Below, in pieces: positions 19,640 through 30,044 of a stretch of 64,000 bases of DNA. Source of the stretch: Diplonema papillatum (taxonomy: Eukaryota; Euglenozoa; Diplonemea; Diplonemida; Diplonemidae); assembly GCA_030068145.1 (NCBI GenBank), contig JAPJBO010000143.1:62001-126000 (forward strand), read 5' to 3'. Position numbers and translations under genes: made by a program. The first letter of the stretch is position 1; each line of letters begins with the position of its first letter. The notes under the pieces are model-generated. The model was not told the origin of the DNA, made no database searches, and worked only from the letters and a program-made list of their open reading frames with translations.

Positions 19640-20830
19640 GCAACCCGCACTCATGCGCGACATAAATAAAAACGACGATGCCCCTGCGGGTGGCGAGTGG
19701 TGCACCGATCGGCGTCGATCGCCGGACCAAAGCCACCCTCCGCTTTCGAAGGAGTGGTTCCGAATAATCTCGACGTACCTTTCCTCAACCAGGAAACTGT
19801 GCACCCACAACCGTCCCACAAATGTGAGAATAGCCACAACATTTACCCGCAAAAATATACAATACCTGACCTGTAGACCGATTCCACAAATGACGCTAGA
19901 AAGTGAAACACCAAACCAACACGGACAGGTCGACTACGACGCGGACGCCCCTGCGGGTGGCGAGTAGAGCATCGATTGGTGCGGCTCGCCGGACCAGAAC
20001 ACGTGCGTCAGAGATCCGGCAGGTTGCGTGAGCGAGGATGCGTGCTGCTTCGGCGCGTGCCCTGATCGCCACTCGGGCGTCAGGGTTGTGCGAGGCCACC
20101 CTCCGCGAGGAGTGGTTCCGAGTAATCTCGACGTGCCTTTCCTCAACCAGTACCCAGAATAACCACAGCATTTACCCGCAAAAATATACAATGCCTGACC
20201 TGTAGACCGATTCTATTCCACAAATGACGCTAGAAACGGAAAAACCAAACCAACACGGACAGGTCGACTACGACGCGGACGCCCCTGCGGATGGCGAGTG
20301 GAGCATCGATTGGTGCGGCTCGCCGGACCAGAACACGTGCGTCGGAGATCCGGCAGGTTGCGTGAGCGAGGATGCGTGCTGCTTCGGCGCGTGCCCTGAT
20401 CGCCACTCGGGCGTCAGGGTTGTGTGAGGCCACCCTCCGCTTTCGAAGGAGTGGTTCCGAGTAATCTCGACGTGCCTTTCCTCAACCAGTACTGTGCACC
20501 CCACAACTTTCCCACAAAATGTGAGAATAGCCACAACATTTACCCGCAAAAATATGCAACCTGTAGACCAATTCTATTCCACAAATGACGCTAGAAACGG
20601 AAACACCAAACCAACACGGACAGATCGACTACGATGCGGACGCCCCTGCGGGTGGCGAGTGGAGCATCGATTGGTGCGGCTCGCCGGACCAGAACACGTG
20701 CGTCAGAGATCCGGCAGGTTGCGTGAGCGAGGATGCGTGCTGCTTCGGCGCGTGCCCTGATCGCCACTCGGGCGTCAGGATTGTGTGAGGCCACCCTCCG
20801 CTTTTCGAAGGCGTGGCTCCGACAATATTC
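19640..20830 (+). repeat. About 365-bp tandem repeat, three units plus a partial
   Basis: Unit landmarks: CCACAAATGACGCTAGAAA, CAACACGGACAGRTCGACTA, GGACCAGAACACGTGCGTCA, ATGCGTGCTGCTTCGGCG and CTCAACCAGTAC. Units start near 19860, 20196 and 20566, with a partial at 19640-19860. Two units have a 67-codon Cys-rich open frame (20224-20427 and 20585-20788) with six Cys in about 30 residues. The first unit has TAG in the middle of that frame, so a coding role is doubtful. Confidence 0.85.
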
Positions 20831-21084
20831 TGACGACCGCACCACGCCACCCGTAATAGCCACAATAACCACAATGTACCGAAATCGGAATAATGTTGAA
20901 CTGGACTCTGCTGAGCTGGAACGTAAGTGACCGACCGGGTAAAACCTGCGACACCCGGGGAGGGTAGGCAGCCAAGGGCAACTGGAGGGGTGTCCCCGGC
21001 ACACGTTAGGTTCAACAGGTTGTTTCCTAGCAGTATAGCCGAGTTTGCTAAAGACATCGAACTTTGTGAACATCGCTCTAGCAG

Positions 21085-21363
21085 AAGTTCGGGGAAGAGC
21101 TGCTGCCTGCGGTGTCAACAACACCTCAGCTTGCGCAACAGACCCAGAGAGCCTTTTGGGACGTTGTTAACCATCCACGAGCAACGTTCATAGCTGCCTT
21201 CCTCCTGGGGGTCGTTCGCCCATTTGTTGCTTCCATTTGTGGCTGCCTGTACGTGATTGTAGTCTCATCTTTGCATGGTATGAATAGTGAAGCACACACA
21301 GGCTGCTTGTTGGTTTCTTCTTTTTCTTTAGACCTGTTTCTTCCATACGTTCCGTACATGTGA
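21085..21363 (+). CDS. 3' end of an unrecognised gene with one membrane segment
   Basis: An open frame preceded by an acceptor-like CTCTAGCAG reads KFGEELLPAVSTTPQLAQQT and then AFWDVVNHPRATFIAAFLLG, followed by a hydrophobic stretch typical of a membrane helix (about residues 32-58), and stops at TGA 21361-21363. An optional 54-nt intron (21278 GTATGA to 21331 TTTCTTTAG, with a strong pyrimidine tract) keeps the frame whether spliced or not. About 150 bp upstream, 20874-20922 is a possible first exon: ATG, 16 codons, then a perfect GTAAGT donor. Its phase does not join this exon directly, so a missing exon or a wrong junction must be assumed. No family is recognised. Confidence 0.35.
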   Translation, partial: KFGEELLPAVSTTPQLAQQTQRAFWDVVNHPRATFIAAFLLGVVRPFVASICGCLYVIVVSSLHGMNSEAHTGCLLVSSFSLDLFLPYVPYM

Positions 21364-21589
21364 ATTAGTTCGAACCCACATGCAACGGAAGCTATGAACA
21401 CAACAGCAGAAAAGAGGTTTCTTTTTGCCGGTAGTAGTCCATTTAGTTTGCTCGGTAGTAGTACATTTAGTTTGCGGCAGTAGCCGTTGCAGACACAGCA
21501 ACTCCTCTCCCTCTACTCCTCTCTCACTCTCTCTGTAGTGGTAGTTTCAAGTCTGATCTTTTTGTTTTGTTTTGAAAAATAGGCAGATC
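21364..21589. other. Short flanking stretch
   Basis: Contains TAGTAGTCCATTTAGTTTG and GTAGTAGTACATTTAGTTTG, a short direct repeat, and a CTC-rich stretch. No gene. Confidence 0.4.
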
Positions 21590-22930
21590 CTGCATGGAGT
21601 GCGGTATCTCTGACCAGACCTCTTGGGTTTGTGTTGCTGACGATTGCTGAGTTTCGAGTCTTATCTTTTGGGGGTAATTCGAAAACCATGCAGGACCTGC
21701 ATGGTATCGCTGACTACATGGGGTGGGGTATCACTGACCAGACCTCTTGGGTTTGTGCTGCTGACGATTGCTGAGTTTCGAGTCTGATCTTTTGGGGGTA
21801 ATTCGAACACCATGCAGGTCCTGCATGGTACATGGGGTAGGGTATCGCTGACTACATGGGGTGGGGTATCGCTGACCAGACCTCTTGGGTTTGTGCTGCT
21901 GCCGATTGCTGAGTTTCGAGTCTGATCTTTTGGGGGCCTGCATGGTATCGCTGACTACATGGGGTGGGGTATCGCTGACCACATGGGGTGAGGCATCGCT
22001 GACCAGACCTCTTGGGTTTGTGCTGCTGACGATTGCTGAGTTTCGAGTCTGATCTCTTGGGGGTAATTCGAACACCATGCAGGTCCTGCATGGTATCGCT
22101 GACTACATGGGGTGGGGTATCACTGACCAGACCTCTTGGGTTTGTGCTGCTGACGATTGCTGAGTTTCGAGTCTGATCTTTTGGGGGTAATTCGAAACCC
22201 ATGCAGGTCCTGCATGGTACATGGGGTAGGGTATCGCTGACCAGACCTCTTGGGTTTGTGCTGCTGACGATTGCTGAGTTTCGAGTCTGATCTTTTTGGG
22301 GGCCTGCATGGTATCGCTGACCACATGGGGTGGGGTATCGCTGACCAGACCTCTTGGGTTTGTGCTGCTGACGATTGCTGAGTTTCGAGTCTGATCTTTT
22401 GGGGGCCTGCATGGTATCGCTGACTACATGGGGTGGGGTATCGCTGACCACATGGGGTGAGGCATCGCTGACCAGACCTCTTGGGTTTGTGCTGCTGACG
22501 ATTGCTGAGTTTCGAGTCTGATCTCTTGGGGGTAATTCGAACACCATGCAGGTCCTGCATGGTATCGCTGACTACATGGGGTGGGGTATCACTGACCAGA
22601 CCTCTTGGGTTTGTGCTGCTGACGATTGCTGAGTTTCGAGTCTGATCTTTTGGGGGTAATTCGAACACCATGCAGGTCCTGCATGGTACATGGGGTGGGG
22701 TATCGCTGACCAGACCTCTTGGGTTTGTGCTGCTGACGATTGCTGAGTTTCGAGTCTGATCTTTTGGGGGTAATTCGAAACCCATGCAGGTCCTGCATGG
22801 TACATGGGGTGGGGTATCGCTGACCAGACCTCTTGGGTTTGTGCTGCTGACGATTGCTGAGTTTCGAGTCTGATCTTTTGGGGGCCTGCATGGTAGACCC
22901 CTCTTGGGTTTGTGCTGCTGGCGATTGCGG
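21590..22930. repeat. Tandem repeat, about 11 units of roughly 105-138 bp
   Basis: Each unit contains ACCAGACCTCTTGGGTTTGT, GCTGACGATTGCTGAGTTTC, TCTGATCTTTTGGGGG and, in most units, the palindrome CATGCAGGTCCTGCATG. Units start near 21612, 21736, 21874, 21997, 22124, 22238, 22342, 22470, 22597, 22718 and 22823. Reverse-strand frames stay open for up to 288 codons, but this follows from repetition. The ACCAGACCTCTTGGGTTTGT core resembles AGACCTCTTGAGTTTGTGCT at 17750 and 26090. Confidence 0.93.
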
Positions 22931-23007
22931 GAGTCGGGAAACCGTGCAGACACGCGGGCGGAGTCCAGCCGTGTACATTGCCGCATGGTCGGTGTTCTTC
23001 CCGCCGA

Positions 23008-23062
23008 AGGTCACGCGGAGACTTTGAACCCCGCAGTTTCAAGCGAACTTTCACTCCAAAAA
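23008..23062 (+). repeat. 55-nt dispersed element, copy 2
   Basis: GGTCACGCGGAGACTTTGAA ... TTTCAAGCGAACTTTCACTC. It sits directly after the 21.6-22.9 kb tandem array. Confidence 0.75.
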
Positions 23063-23149
23063 CCTGCTGAGTAGTGGTAGCAACACAGGGTGCAAACAAG
23101 AAAAGCGACGAAGAGTTGCCGGAAAGTCCTCCTGGTTTATAGTCGTACC

Positions 23150-23735
23150 TATCCCCCCCCCCCCCCGTGCATAAGATGTATGACAAACTCGGGTTTTGGC
23201 GGTATCCATCTTAATCAAGGGGGGTATCCATCTTAAACACGGGGGCGCTGTAGTTGCCTTGGACGTAGCATGAACGCACCTGCAGTGGGCTGACCACTGT
23301 GGAACCATGTCCGTTGAGCTTGTTTCAGACTGGTCTTGGTTGGCTCGTGGCTCATGGATTTGGCTGACCGCTGGTACTTATCTGCTGTGTTCCTTCACTC
23401 GAAGCTTGCCCGGAACTGTAATTCGCAAGAGCTGAAACAGCGCGCTTAAGTAACAATTGTCACCAGTGCAGTTCCTCAACCCCTTGACACCACGCATCAT
23501 CTAAGTCAATCACCGCTGGAATATTGCTCTATAGCTGGGAGACGTCCCGCACCTTCTCGACCCTGGACATTCTTTGAGGCTGATTTTGGCGCTTGTTTGA
23601 AGCCGTGGGCGGGTTATCCATCGTAAACACGGGATACCTCACCCCCGTGTTTAAGATGGATTTGCATTCTCGGCCGTTATCCATCTTAATCAAGGGGGTT
23701 TGGCTATCCATCTTATGCACGGGGGTAGGCACTCA
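23150..23735. repeat. Scattered short inverted repeats (ATCCATCTTAANCACGGGGG)
   Basis: ATCCATCTTAAACACGGGGG and its complement occur around 23205-23250 and 23615-23725 in both orientations and could fold back. A C-rich run lies at 23152-23166. No gene is seen. Confidence 0.6.
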
Positions 23736-24626
23736 TGGTGCCCTAGCACTGTACACCACGCACCCGCGTCTCGGACAGCTTCAGCTGCGCCGATCTTCCC
23801 ACAGAAGTAGCCCATCCAATTTAGACCATCCTACAAAAGCATTTCATTCATTCGACGAAAGTCGGAGCGAAACTTTCCAAAAACAAAGGTCACCCGGAGA
23901 CCCGAAAATACCCCCCGGAACCTCAAGCGAACTTTTAACTCCGGAAAAAAGAAAGGTCTTGTCGACGCAACCAACTCTCTATTTTCGACAACGAAAAGCA
24001 AAAGAATACACTACGCGTTTTCTTTTGTCCCTCTCCGACAGCAGTAGTCCTCACGACTTTCACCTCCTCTAGTTGCGGAGCCGCGAAGGAAGTGTTTTCC
24101 CCAACGGGGAATGAGCACACAGCTCCCGAAAAATTAGCATTCAAACCGTCAAAAAAGGATCGCGCTACCACGTACTCGTCATTAATATGCTTCACTCCCC
24201 ATGTAATGCGTACCACGTGAAACATAATGTAGAGTCCGCTTTTGCCCTGGGGAGTTTCTGCTCTTCGTAACCCAGCCAAGGAATCACACGTACCGACCCC
24301 GCACGGGATCGTCGGAAAGGAAAAAAACGCAAAACAATCCTAGCAACCAACTCGTGCAGCTATCCAAACCCTGGGCCAACGTCGGTCATCTCGGGCGTCA
24401 TCGTTCAAGTTCACGGCTCGCTTCCGGCGAAACGACCTTGCGCCCGCGCACTATTGTTGGAGAAGATGGTCCCTGCACTCTATCTCGTCTCACCCACTCC
24501 TCCCACCCCTCTCTCTCTCTCATCTCCCTCAGGCATCTTGTTAAGAACCATCCATTCATCCATCAGCCGGCTGACACCCCCCCCATAGGCTATTTTCACT
24601 GTGGAGGGGAGACGCTACCTGTCACA
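23736..24626. other. Gene-free stretch with one 55-nt element copy
   Basis: A 55-nt element copy is at about 23888-23945 (GGTCACCCGGAGACCCGAAA, CTCAAGCGAACTTTTAACTC). The remainder shows no recognisable gene. Confidence 0.5.
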
Positions 24627-25506
24627 CTCTAAGGTGGTCACCACGGTGGGCCAGTGGCTTATATATGGGTCTGGTCCGAGCAACCAAAAAAAAAAAAAAA
24701 ACACAGAGTGATGCGACAGCTGAGGGCCCAGTAGTAGTGCTACATTACAACAGTCACACTAGCAGTACACAGCACAGGTTACTGCACCTTTGGATCATCG
24801 TTGAAGCAACGTGCAGCCTCAATTTTGGAACCTGTGACTGGCCCAATAGCTTGAAAAAAATTTCCGCGCCTGTGGCGCTGGTATTTTTGGCTTGTGTATT
24901 GTTTCATGACGTGTTGCCAAGAAAGCGAAGACCGTGGCTGTCCTCCCTGCTGTTGCTGATTATAAGCGTTCTTGAATGATCCCGGCACACTGCTACAGTA
25001 CCCAAACACGCGCCTTCTTCGCATGGCTCTTTTTGCTTCCGAAGGACAGCCTCTGTGGTGGACAGTAGTGACAGCCACAAAGAGGTGCACCCTGTCGGAT
25101 ACATAAACGTGCAGTTGTGCCGCAACTGGGATTTTTAGTAAATCCGAGCAACTTATGGACAGTTACATGGGAGGAATTTATATATAAGGCCCTGCCGGGT
25201 GGGCGGTCAGAAAAAAAAAAAAAACTTTTTTTTTTGGGCCCAAATACCCCAAATACCACACTTTGGAAATTTTTGTTGCCTGTTCTCGCACCTACTTTCC
25301 GCTTTCACACAGATGCTCTCTACAAACTTCGGCCTGATCTCCTTCCTTCGTTCATCTGTTGGTGGGTCTCTCCCACTTCCGCCGTGGCCACTCCAGTAGA
25401 CAGAGAACGGTAAAAGACCAGTCAGGATACTAACAAACAAACGAAGGGGAAACACCGACCACTGGGCCCACTTTTGGCAGGGAATTTTGACCATTTCACC
25501 TTAGAG
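24627..25506. mobile_element. Possible inverted-repeat element (CTCTAAGGTGG termini), long copy
   Basis: CTCTAAGGTGG at the left and its complement CACCTTAGAG at the right delimit about 880 bp. A short relative with the same ends and a similar GGCCCAAAT(A/C)C(C/T) interior is at 62003-62125. No transposase frame is visible. A TATATA-rich stretch lies at 25178-25186. Confidence 0.4.
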
Positions 25507-26057
25507 AATAATAACGCTAGAATTTGACTGTAGAAGGGGGGGTGTCTGGTTTATCCGGCCATCCGGCCAAAGGGGCTGATCCTTAACAAGAGCGCTGATC
25601 TCCCTCCCCCTATGTCCCTTTTTTTTGAAAAGTAGTCCAGTGGTACGAAGAGAGCGCAGCCGGAACAGCGGTCGCACATGGAAAGTTAAGTGGAGCCAAC
25701 GAAAAGAGACGGCCAGACGGTACCAAGAAGACAGACAGTCACCTACTGCGGCACCATACTGAGGAGGGCCTACCGTAAGTAAGGTATGTGGACAATGGCC
25801 GAAACCACCAATGGCCAACGACCAAGGTACCCACCGATCCTCTTACCTCGTGTAACCACCACTCTTACGACACTCAGAGCACAAAGAATATCTTCCCTTA
25901 ACGACGAAGGTCACCCGGAGACTTTAAAACCCCGGAGTTTCAAGCGAACTTTCACTCTGAAAAAGCAGTGCATAGCACGAAGAAAACACCCATCACCCTT
26001 GCATGGGCGAGGCATGGGTTCTGTCTACACATTACACTCGGATTCTATTCGTGAAAG
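25507..26057. other. Gene-free stretch with a 55-nt element copy
   Basis: 25908-25965 is a well preserved copy of the 55-nt element (GGTCACCCGGAGACTTTAAA, CCCCGGAGTTTCAAGCGAAC). Nothing else recognised. Confidence 0.5.
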
Positions 26058-26235
26058 TATGCCAATACTGCAGGGGATAGTTGACTAGACCTCTTGAGTT
26101 TGTGCTAACCACGAATTGGGGAGTCCGGAGAACCTACGAAGCCAAAAGCAGGACCGACCCCCCCCGTTCGTGAGAAAAAGCGAAGAATAAAACCACCTTT
26201 TTTTTTATTCCATCTATCTTTGCCAAGAGCTGCAA
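26058..26235 (+). repeat. Dispersed repeat, second copy of 17715-17890
   Basis: Nearly identical to 17715-17890 over about 175 bp (TATGCCAATACTGCAGGGGA to CCATCTATCTTTG), with only a few substitutions and small indels. Confidence 0.9.
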
Positions 26236-26532
26236 CTCAACTATTCCCATCCCAACGAGAGGCTTGTGCCCCCAGCGCACGAAAAGATCGTTTGCCTCAA
26301 CGTTCACCATCGCTGGCCGTTAGTCTTCGTTTTCCCGTGTCAAAAGACCACGGTTTCGGCAATGTTTTGGTCGCTCGCTTCCATCGGTCTGCCATCCGTT
26401 CTTCGCCTTTCGTCTCGTGTGCATTGCCCAAGCGACGTGGTCGTGTCCGCTACATGGGTTTGAGGGCTTGTTCCTCATACTTCAGCCCTGCCGTGTAGCA
26501 TCCCTTCGTAGACGCGTGCGCTGCGAGTCTGG

Positions 26533-26836
26533 ATGTCATCCGGAGCAAGAGAATACAGGCACTCTGCCAGATACCAGAACGATGATTTGTTGGCAAGTCT
26601 GACAGTGCTGCAGTTTGCGGAGTTGAAAGAGAAATGGGAGGACAAGAGGTTGTCTGCCGCGGAGATGCTCAATCTTGTACAACCATTTTTGCGTGTTCAT
26701 TGCTCCGAATTCAGCATGCCAGCCGTGAAGGTCGAAGCGGCCAGACCACACGAGTTTGTGGACTCCGTCGGTGAAGGCACCGTGTCCTGGGACCAGCTGA
26801 GTACCCACCTTATAGCCTGCTCGCTCAATAAGCACG
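26533..26836 (+). CDS. Candidate exon with degenerate EF-hand, possibly WD-repeat/EF-hand protein N-terminus
   Basis: An ATG-started open frame with an in-frame stop eight codons upstream reads MSSGAREYRHSARYQNDDLL, then an amphipathic segment (VLQFAELKEKWEDKRLSAAE), then FVDSVGEGTVSWDQLSTHL. The last part matches the EF-hand calcium-loop pattern but lacks the usual Asp at loop position 3 and has Gln instead of Glu at position 12. The arrangement, with G-T-V-S-W-D at the second hand, is like the N-terminal EF-hand pair of WDR49/WDR64-type WD40 proteins, which I recall only as a family pattern. A possible donor is CACG/GTGT at 26836; otherwise the frame runs to 26913. No WD repeats were found downstream, where a LINE is inserted. 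Confidence 0.35.
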
Positions 26837-26955
26837 GTGTAGACGTGCCCTCTAACATTCCCCTGCCCCCTTTCTTTTTAAGAAACATTTTCTCGTTTCC
26901 TCCTTTACTTTGATCATGGGTGTCACAGCAAGTTTTGGCAGCCGCTGCTTAACAA

Positions 26956-27005
26956 AGTGCATGCTAATCCATGTGGTTCATGTACTTAAAAGAACTCAAT
27001 GCTTA
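26956..27005 (+). repeat. 50-bp target-site duplication, left copy
   Basis: Identical to 29322-29371 over 50 bp (AGTGCATGCTAATCCATGTG ... CTCAATGCTTA). A 34-bp part is found again at 63275-63308. Confidence 0.95.
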
Positions 27006-28876
27006 TTACGTTGGCGATGAAACGGCTGACGACGTCGGTGATGGGACTGATCTGGGGTGGATCCAACCCGAAGCGCGCGAGGGAGATGGTCCTAAACTTT
27101 CAGGAGAAGGGCCACCTGACGGATCCCGGTACGTGCCTGGCATATAGGGTGACGACAGCGTTTTACGCGGCGTGCGAGAGGTTGCCACGACTGCTGCCTC
27201 TGATGGAGAGCATCCGGGGAAGATACGCCGAGGGGGACCCACCCCTGGGGCCAGTTGGACTGGCGATGAGGAGCATGGAGGAGTGTGGACACGTATGGGG
27301 ACCCGGGCCCCTGTCTCGCACGCTGAGGAATGGTGCAACATATGACCCGTTAACCTCGGCACCTTCGAAGAGGGGACATGAAGTTAGGGCGGACTTGAGG
27401 GCGAAGACGTGGTCCCGACTGGTGGCGAGGCGGCCGGGATTTGAGGGCATACAGAGAGCCGACCTGGAGCGGACGAACTCCTTCTGGAGGATGCGTGAAT
27501 GTCCCGCGCACACCGCGAGGCTTATACGTGTAGCGTTGGCGGGGGGGGTGAACACGGCTGAGTACACGTCGCGGATGAGGCAGGCCGGAGCTGAGCCGCA
27601 GGCGCCCAGCTGCAAGCACTGTGGAAGCGGCGACACCGAGGACGAGAAACACGTATTCTGGGACTGCGGAGCGTACTCGCACATACGGCGACGAGAGGCA
27701 CATGCCGAGCTGATGGCAGCCAACCGGGCCGACTGGCCCAGATGCACGCTGGAACACGGTGTGGTAGTACCCGAGAATGCCCAATTCTCGAGGCGGCTCC
27801 AGGAGATGATGGCTGAAATCCTTGCGGAACGGGCTGGGCTCGAAGCACGTGGCTGGGTGGCCAGGAACCCCACGACCCCCTGGTCGAGAGCGAATGCGAT
27901 GCCTGCCGAGAAATTTGACCACCCCTTCGCGCGGATTGCCCCGGCATGGACGTGGGAGCGGAACAAGACCTGGGGACTACCGACGTTTTATGCGTTGGTA
28001 GCGTGGCTGTCGGACATGCAATGGACCGAGAACGGGCAGGCGTCAATGCTGGAGCTTGCGATCGACTTTGAACTCTTCTCGGGCCTCAGCATGCCGCTGC
28101 ACGGGAATGCGCCGAAGGGGGTGAGAGAACGGGGAAACGTCCTGCGCTGCATGATGAGCGCGTTGGACAAGCTGGCGGCACAGCAAGGGCTGGGAAGCTG
28201 CATGAGAGGAGAGAGGGTGTGCCCGACGACGTCGCTGTCGTTCATGGGCATCACGGGGATATCGGGTATACGGCCCAGGCCACGCTTTCGCGAGGCACAC
28301 ACGGGGACGATACTTGAGGAACAAGTGAAAGGAAGCGATGTAGGGACGCAGTGCCCGACGTACCCTGACTGGACGATCGGGAGAGCGGCGAGGTGGGCCC
28401 TGCCTGCCCCACCACAACTGCACCCAGACCCCGTGCATATGCCGGGTGTCGGTATAGAGAAGGCACTCGTCACGTGCGCGACCCATCACAAAGGGAAGTG
28501 TGAGGCGTGCAGAGCACTCGTCCGAAGGGACGTTCCCACGGTAGAGATGTGCTGCCGGCACCATCACCACGCGAACGATGGGCAGCCGATCGCGGTGTGC
28601 ACAGAGCACAGCACGACGAAGTGCGGCGAGTGCAAGACGGCGGCGGCGTGTTGCCGCAGCGGGCATCATGCCTGCCGCACGCATGGCAGAGGAACCTGCC
28701 AAGAGTGCAAAAGGCTCCCTACGCTGACGCAGAGGCGACCGGCGGCATGTTGCAGCCGCGGCCACCACCAGTCCAACAAGCCGAACGTCCAGTCAACCCC
28801 CGGACGCAACAAGAAGAAGAGGCCCTCCTCACCCACCCAGGTGGGTGTACAGCGGGAGACGCCATTAGGAAAGCGA

Positions 28877-28908
<32 letters not shown>

Positions 28909-29321
28909 CGCTCGCGGCAACGAAAAAGGAGACGGCGGCAACCGGACGGGCGACCAAGAGGCCGCCACCAACGCCAGGAACCAGCGAACGACCAGCGCTG
29001 AAGAAGAGGGTGCTTGGCACCCCGAAGGAAGGCCCGATCGCCGGCCGCAAGCGGAAGAAGACGAAGGCGACCACCCCCGAGTCAGGGGTGCATCGAAGGA
29101 AGAAGAAGGTTCCGAGGGCAAGCAGCTCTCAGAAACGACCGGGGACCACGGGCACGCCAATGCCCTCGAAAGTCAAAAACGGGCACACGTGCCCGCCCTC
29201 GTACTCGCCGACTCAGTCTCTGGAATCGCAAGAAAGCCAAACCCCGCTAGCTCCACAAATGCTCGACCTTGGCGACGCGATGGCAGGTGACGACGTCATC
29301 CGATAACCTGACTTTCAAGGC
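27006..29321 (+). mobile_element. 5'-truncated non-LTR retrotransposon (LINE), 2.3 kb
   Basis: The 2,316-bp insert lies exactly between two 50-bp direct repeats. It consists almost entirely of one open frame representing the part of a LINE ORF2 that follows the reverse transcriptase domain. There is no reverse transcriptase or endonuclease sequence, no poly(A) at the 3' end, and about 30 bp of 3' untranslated sequence after the stop. 5' truncation is typical of LINE insertion. The uninterrupted frame suggests a recent insertion. A 50-bp duplication is longer than the common 7-20 bp. Confidence 0.88.
27008..29290 (+). CDS. LINE ORF2 C-terminal part, 5'-truncated; zinc knuckle plus triple Cys/His module
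   Basis: The frame is open through the left junction to TGA at 29288-29290. The first ATG in the open frame (26999) lies in the target duplication, so the true start has been lost. Residues counted from there: about 150-203 have the RL-x-AL-x-GGVNT pattern common after LINE reverse transcriptases; 205-223 form CKHC-x9-H-x4-C, the knuckle typical of that region (CX2CX9HX4C). About 493-598 hold three repeats of C-x2-H-x4-C-x2-C followed by CC and HH pairs (CATHHKGKCEAC, CTEHSTTKCGEC, CRTHGRGTCQEC). The last 150 residues are Arg/Lys/Glu-rich and low complexity, with an Ala-Arg repeat (GCGCGAGCG) at about 28875-28912. I cannot assign a clade. The Cys/His module is not one I know from LINEs. Confidence 0.8.
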
Positions 29322-29371
29322 AGTGCATGCTAATCCATGTGGTTCATGTACTTAAAAGAACTCAATGCTTA
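29322..29371 (+). repeat. 50-bp target-site duplication, right copy
   Basis: Identical to 26956-27005. The sequence after it (ACAAAATTTGACG) continues the original target. Confidence 0.95.
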
Positions 29372-29476
29372 ACAAAATTTGACGTGGGCGGCTTTGGATT
29401 TACACCTGAAGGACACCTCAATACAAAAAAAGTTCAAGGGGAATCTCCCTTGATCTCTGGCCGCACCTTACCAAAC

Positions 29477-29829
29477 CCATGAATGCGTTCTCCTAGAGCA
29501 AGAAAGGGCTATAAAGTTACGGGTTGTATATTTGGTTTTTAGTTGGAACCCCCGCTGTGGGGCTGGGTGCTACTACGGAAAAGAAACGGACGCGCCGGTG
29601 GCATGCTTGACCGAACCCTGCGTCTACTGCAGGGTTCGCAGAGGAGCTGCGGTCGACAACTAACTAGTAGTAGTAGTAGTAGTAGTAGTAGTTCTGCAAG
29701 CAATTCTTCGCTATTCTCGAACAAGCGGACCACAGACGGGATATAAAACCGACTGCTTGGTACCGTGGGACTAAAAATACAACCCGTAACCACATAGCCC
29801 TTTCTTGCTCTAAGAGAACCCATTCATGA
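29477..29829. mobile_element. Foldback element with about 55-bp imperfect inverted ends and a (TAG)n loop
   Basis: Left end CCCATGAATGCGTTCTCCTA ... AGAAAGGGCTATAAAGTTAC; right end GTAACCACATAGCCCTTTCT ... AGAGAACCCATTCATGAA. The arms are complementary with a few mismatches. A (TAG) microsatellite of about 12 units lies at 29657-29691. The right end joins a 55-nt element (29829-29884). The left part of the 12.70-kb copy resembles the same junction (GAGAACCCATGTAGCAACGG). Confidence 0.6.
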
Positions 29830-29884
29830 ACGGTCACACGGAGACCCTAAAACCCCGGAATTTCAAGCGAACTTTAACTCTAAA
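29829..29884 (+). repeat. 55-nt dispersed element, copy 5
   Basis: GGTCACACGGAGACCCTAAA ... TTTCAAGCGAACTTTAACTC. It lies directly at the end of the foldback element. 29885-30040 shows no gene. Confidence 0.75.
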
Positions 29885-30044
29885 AACGAGATACTCCACT
29901 CAGCCCGAGTAATTTAGGATACGACCCAGCCCACGTGGTCAACTCTTCGAGTGTCGAAGTGTTAGATTCAGATTTGAAGCCGCGCACGAGTAATCTAGTA
30001 AATTGACTCACTTTCAAGACTCCATCTTCGTGAAAATATGGTGT

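Noticed and set aside
20224-20788. Disulfide-rich secreted peptide gene
   Set aside because: One of three units has a stop within the frame and none has a signal peptide; kept only as a low-interest note.
21852-22986. Minus-strand frames of 200-290 codons with PKRSDSKLSNRQQHKPKRSG repeats
   Set aside because: Caused by the 105-138 bp tandem array; unit spacing is irregular and the frame switches between units.
27006-29321. Host gene with zinc fingers
   Set aside because: The exact 50-bp flanking duplications and the post-reverse-transcriptase knuckle pattern show a retrotransposon insertion.
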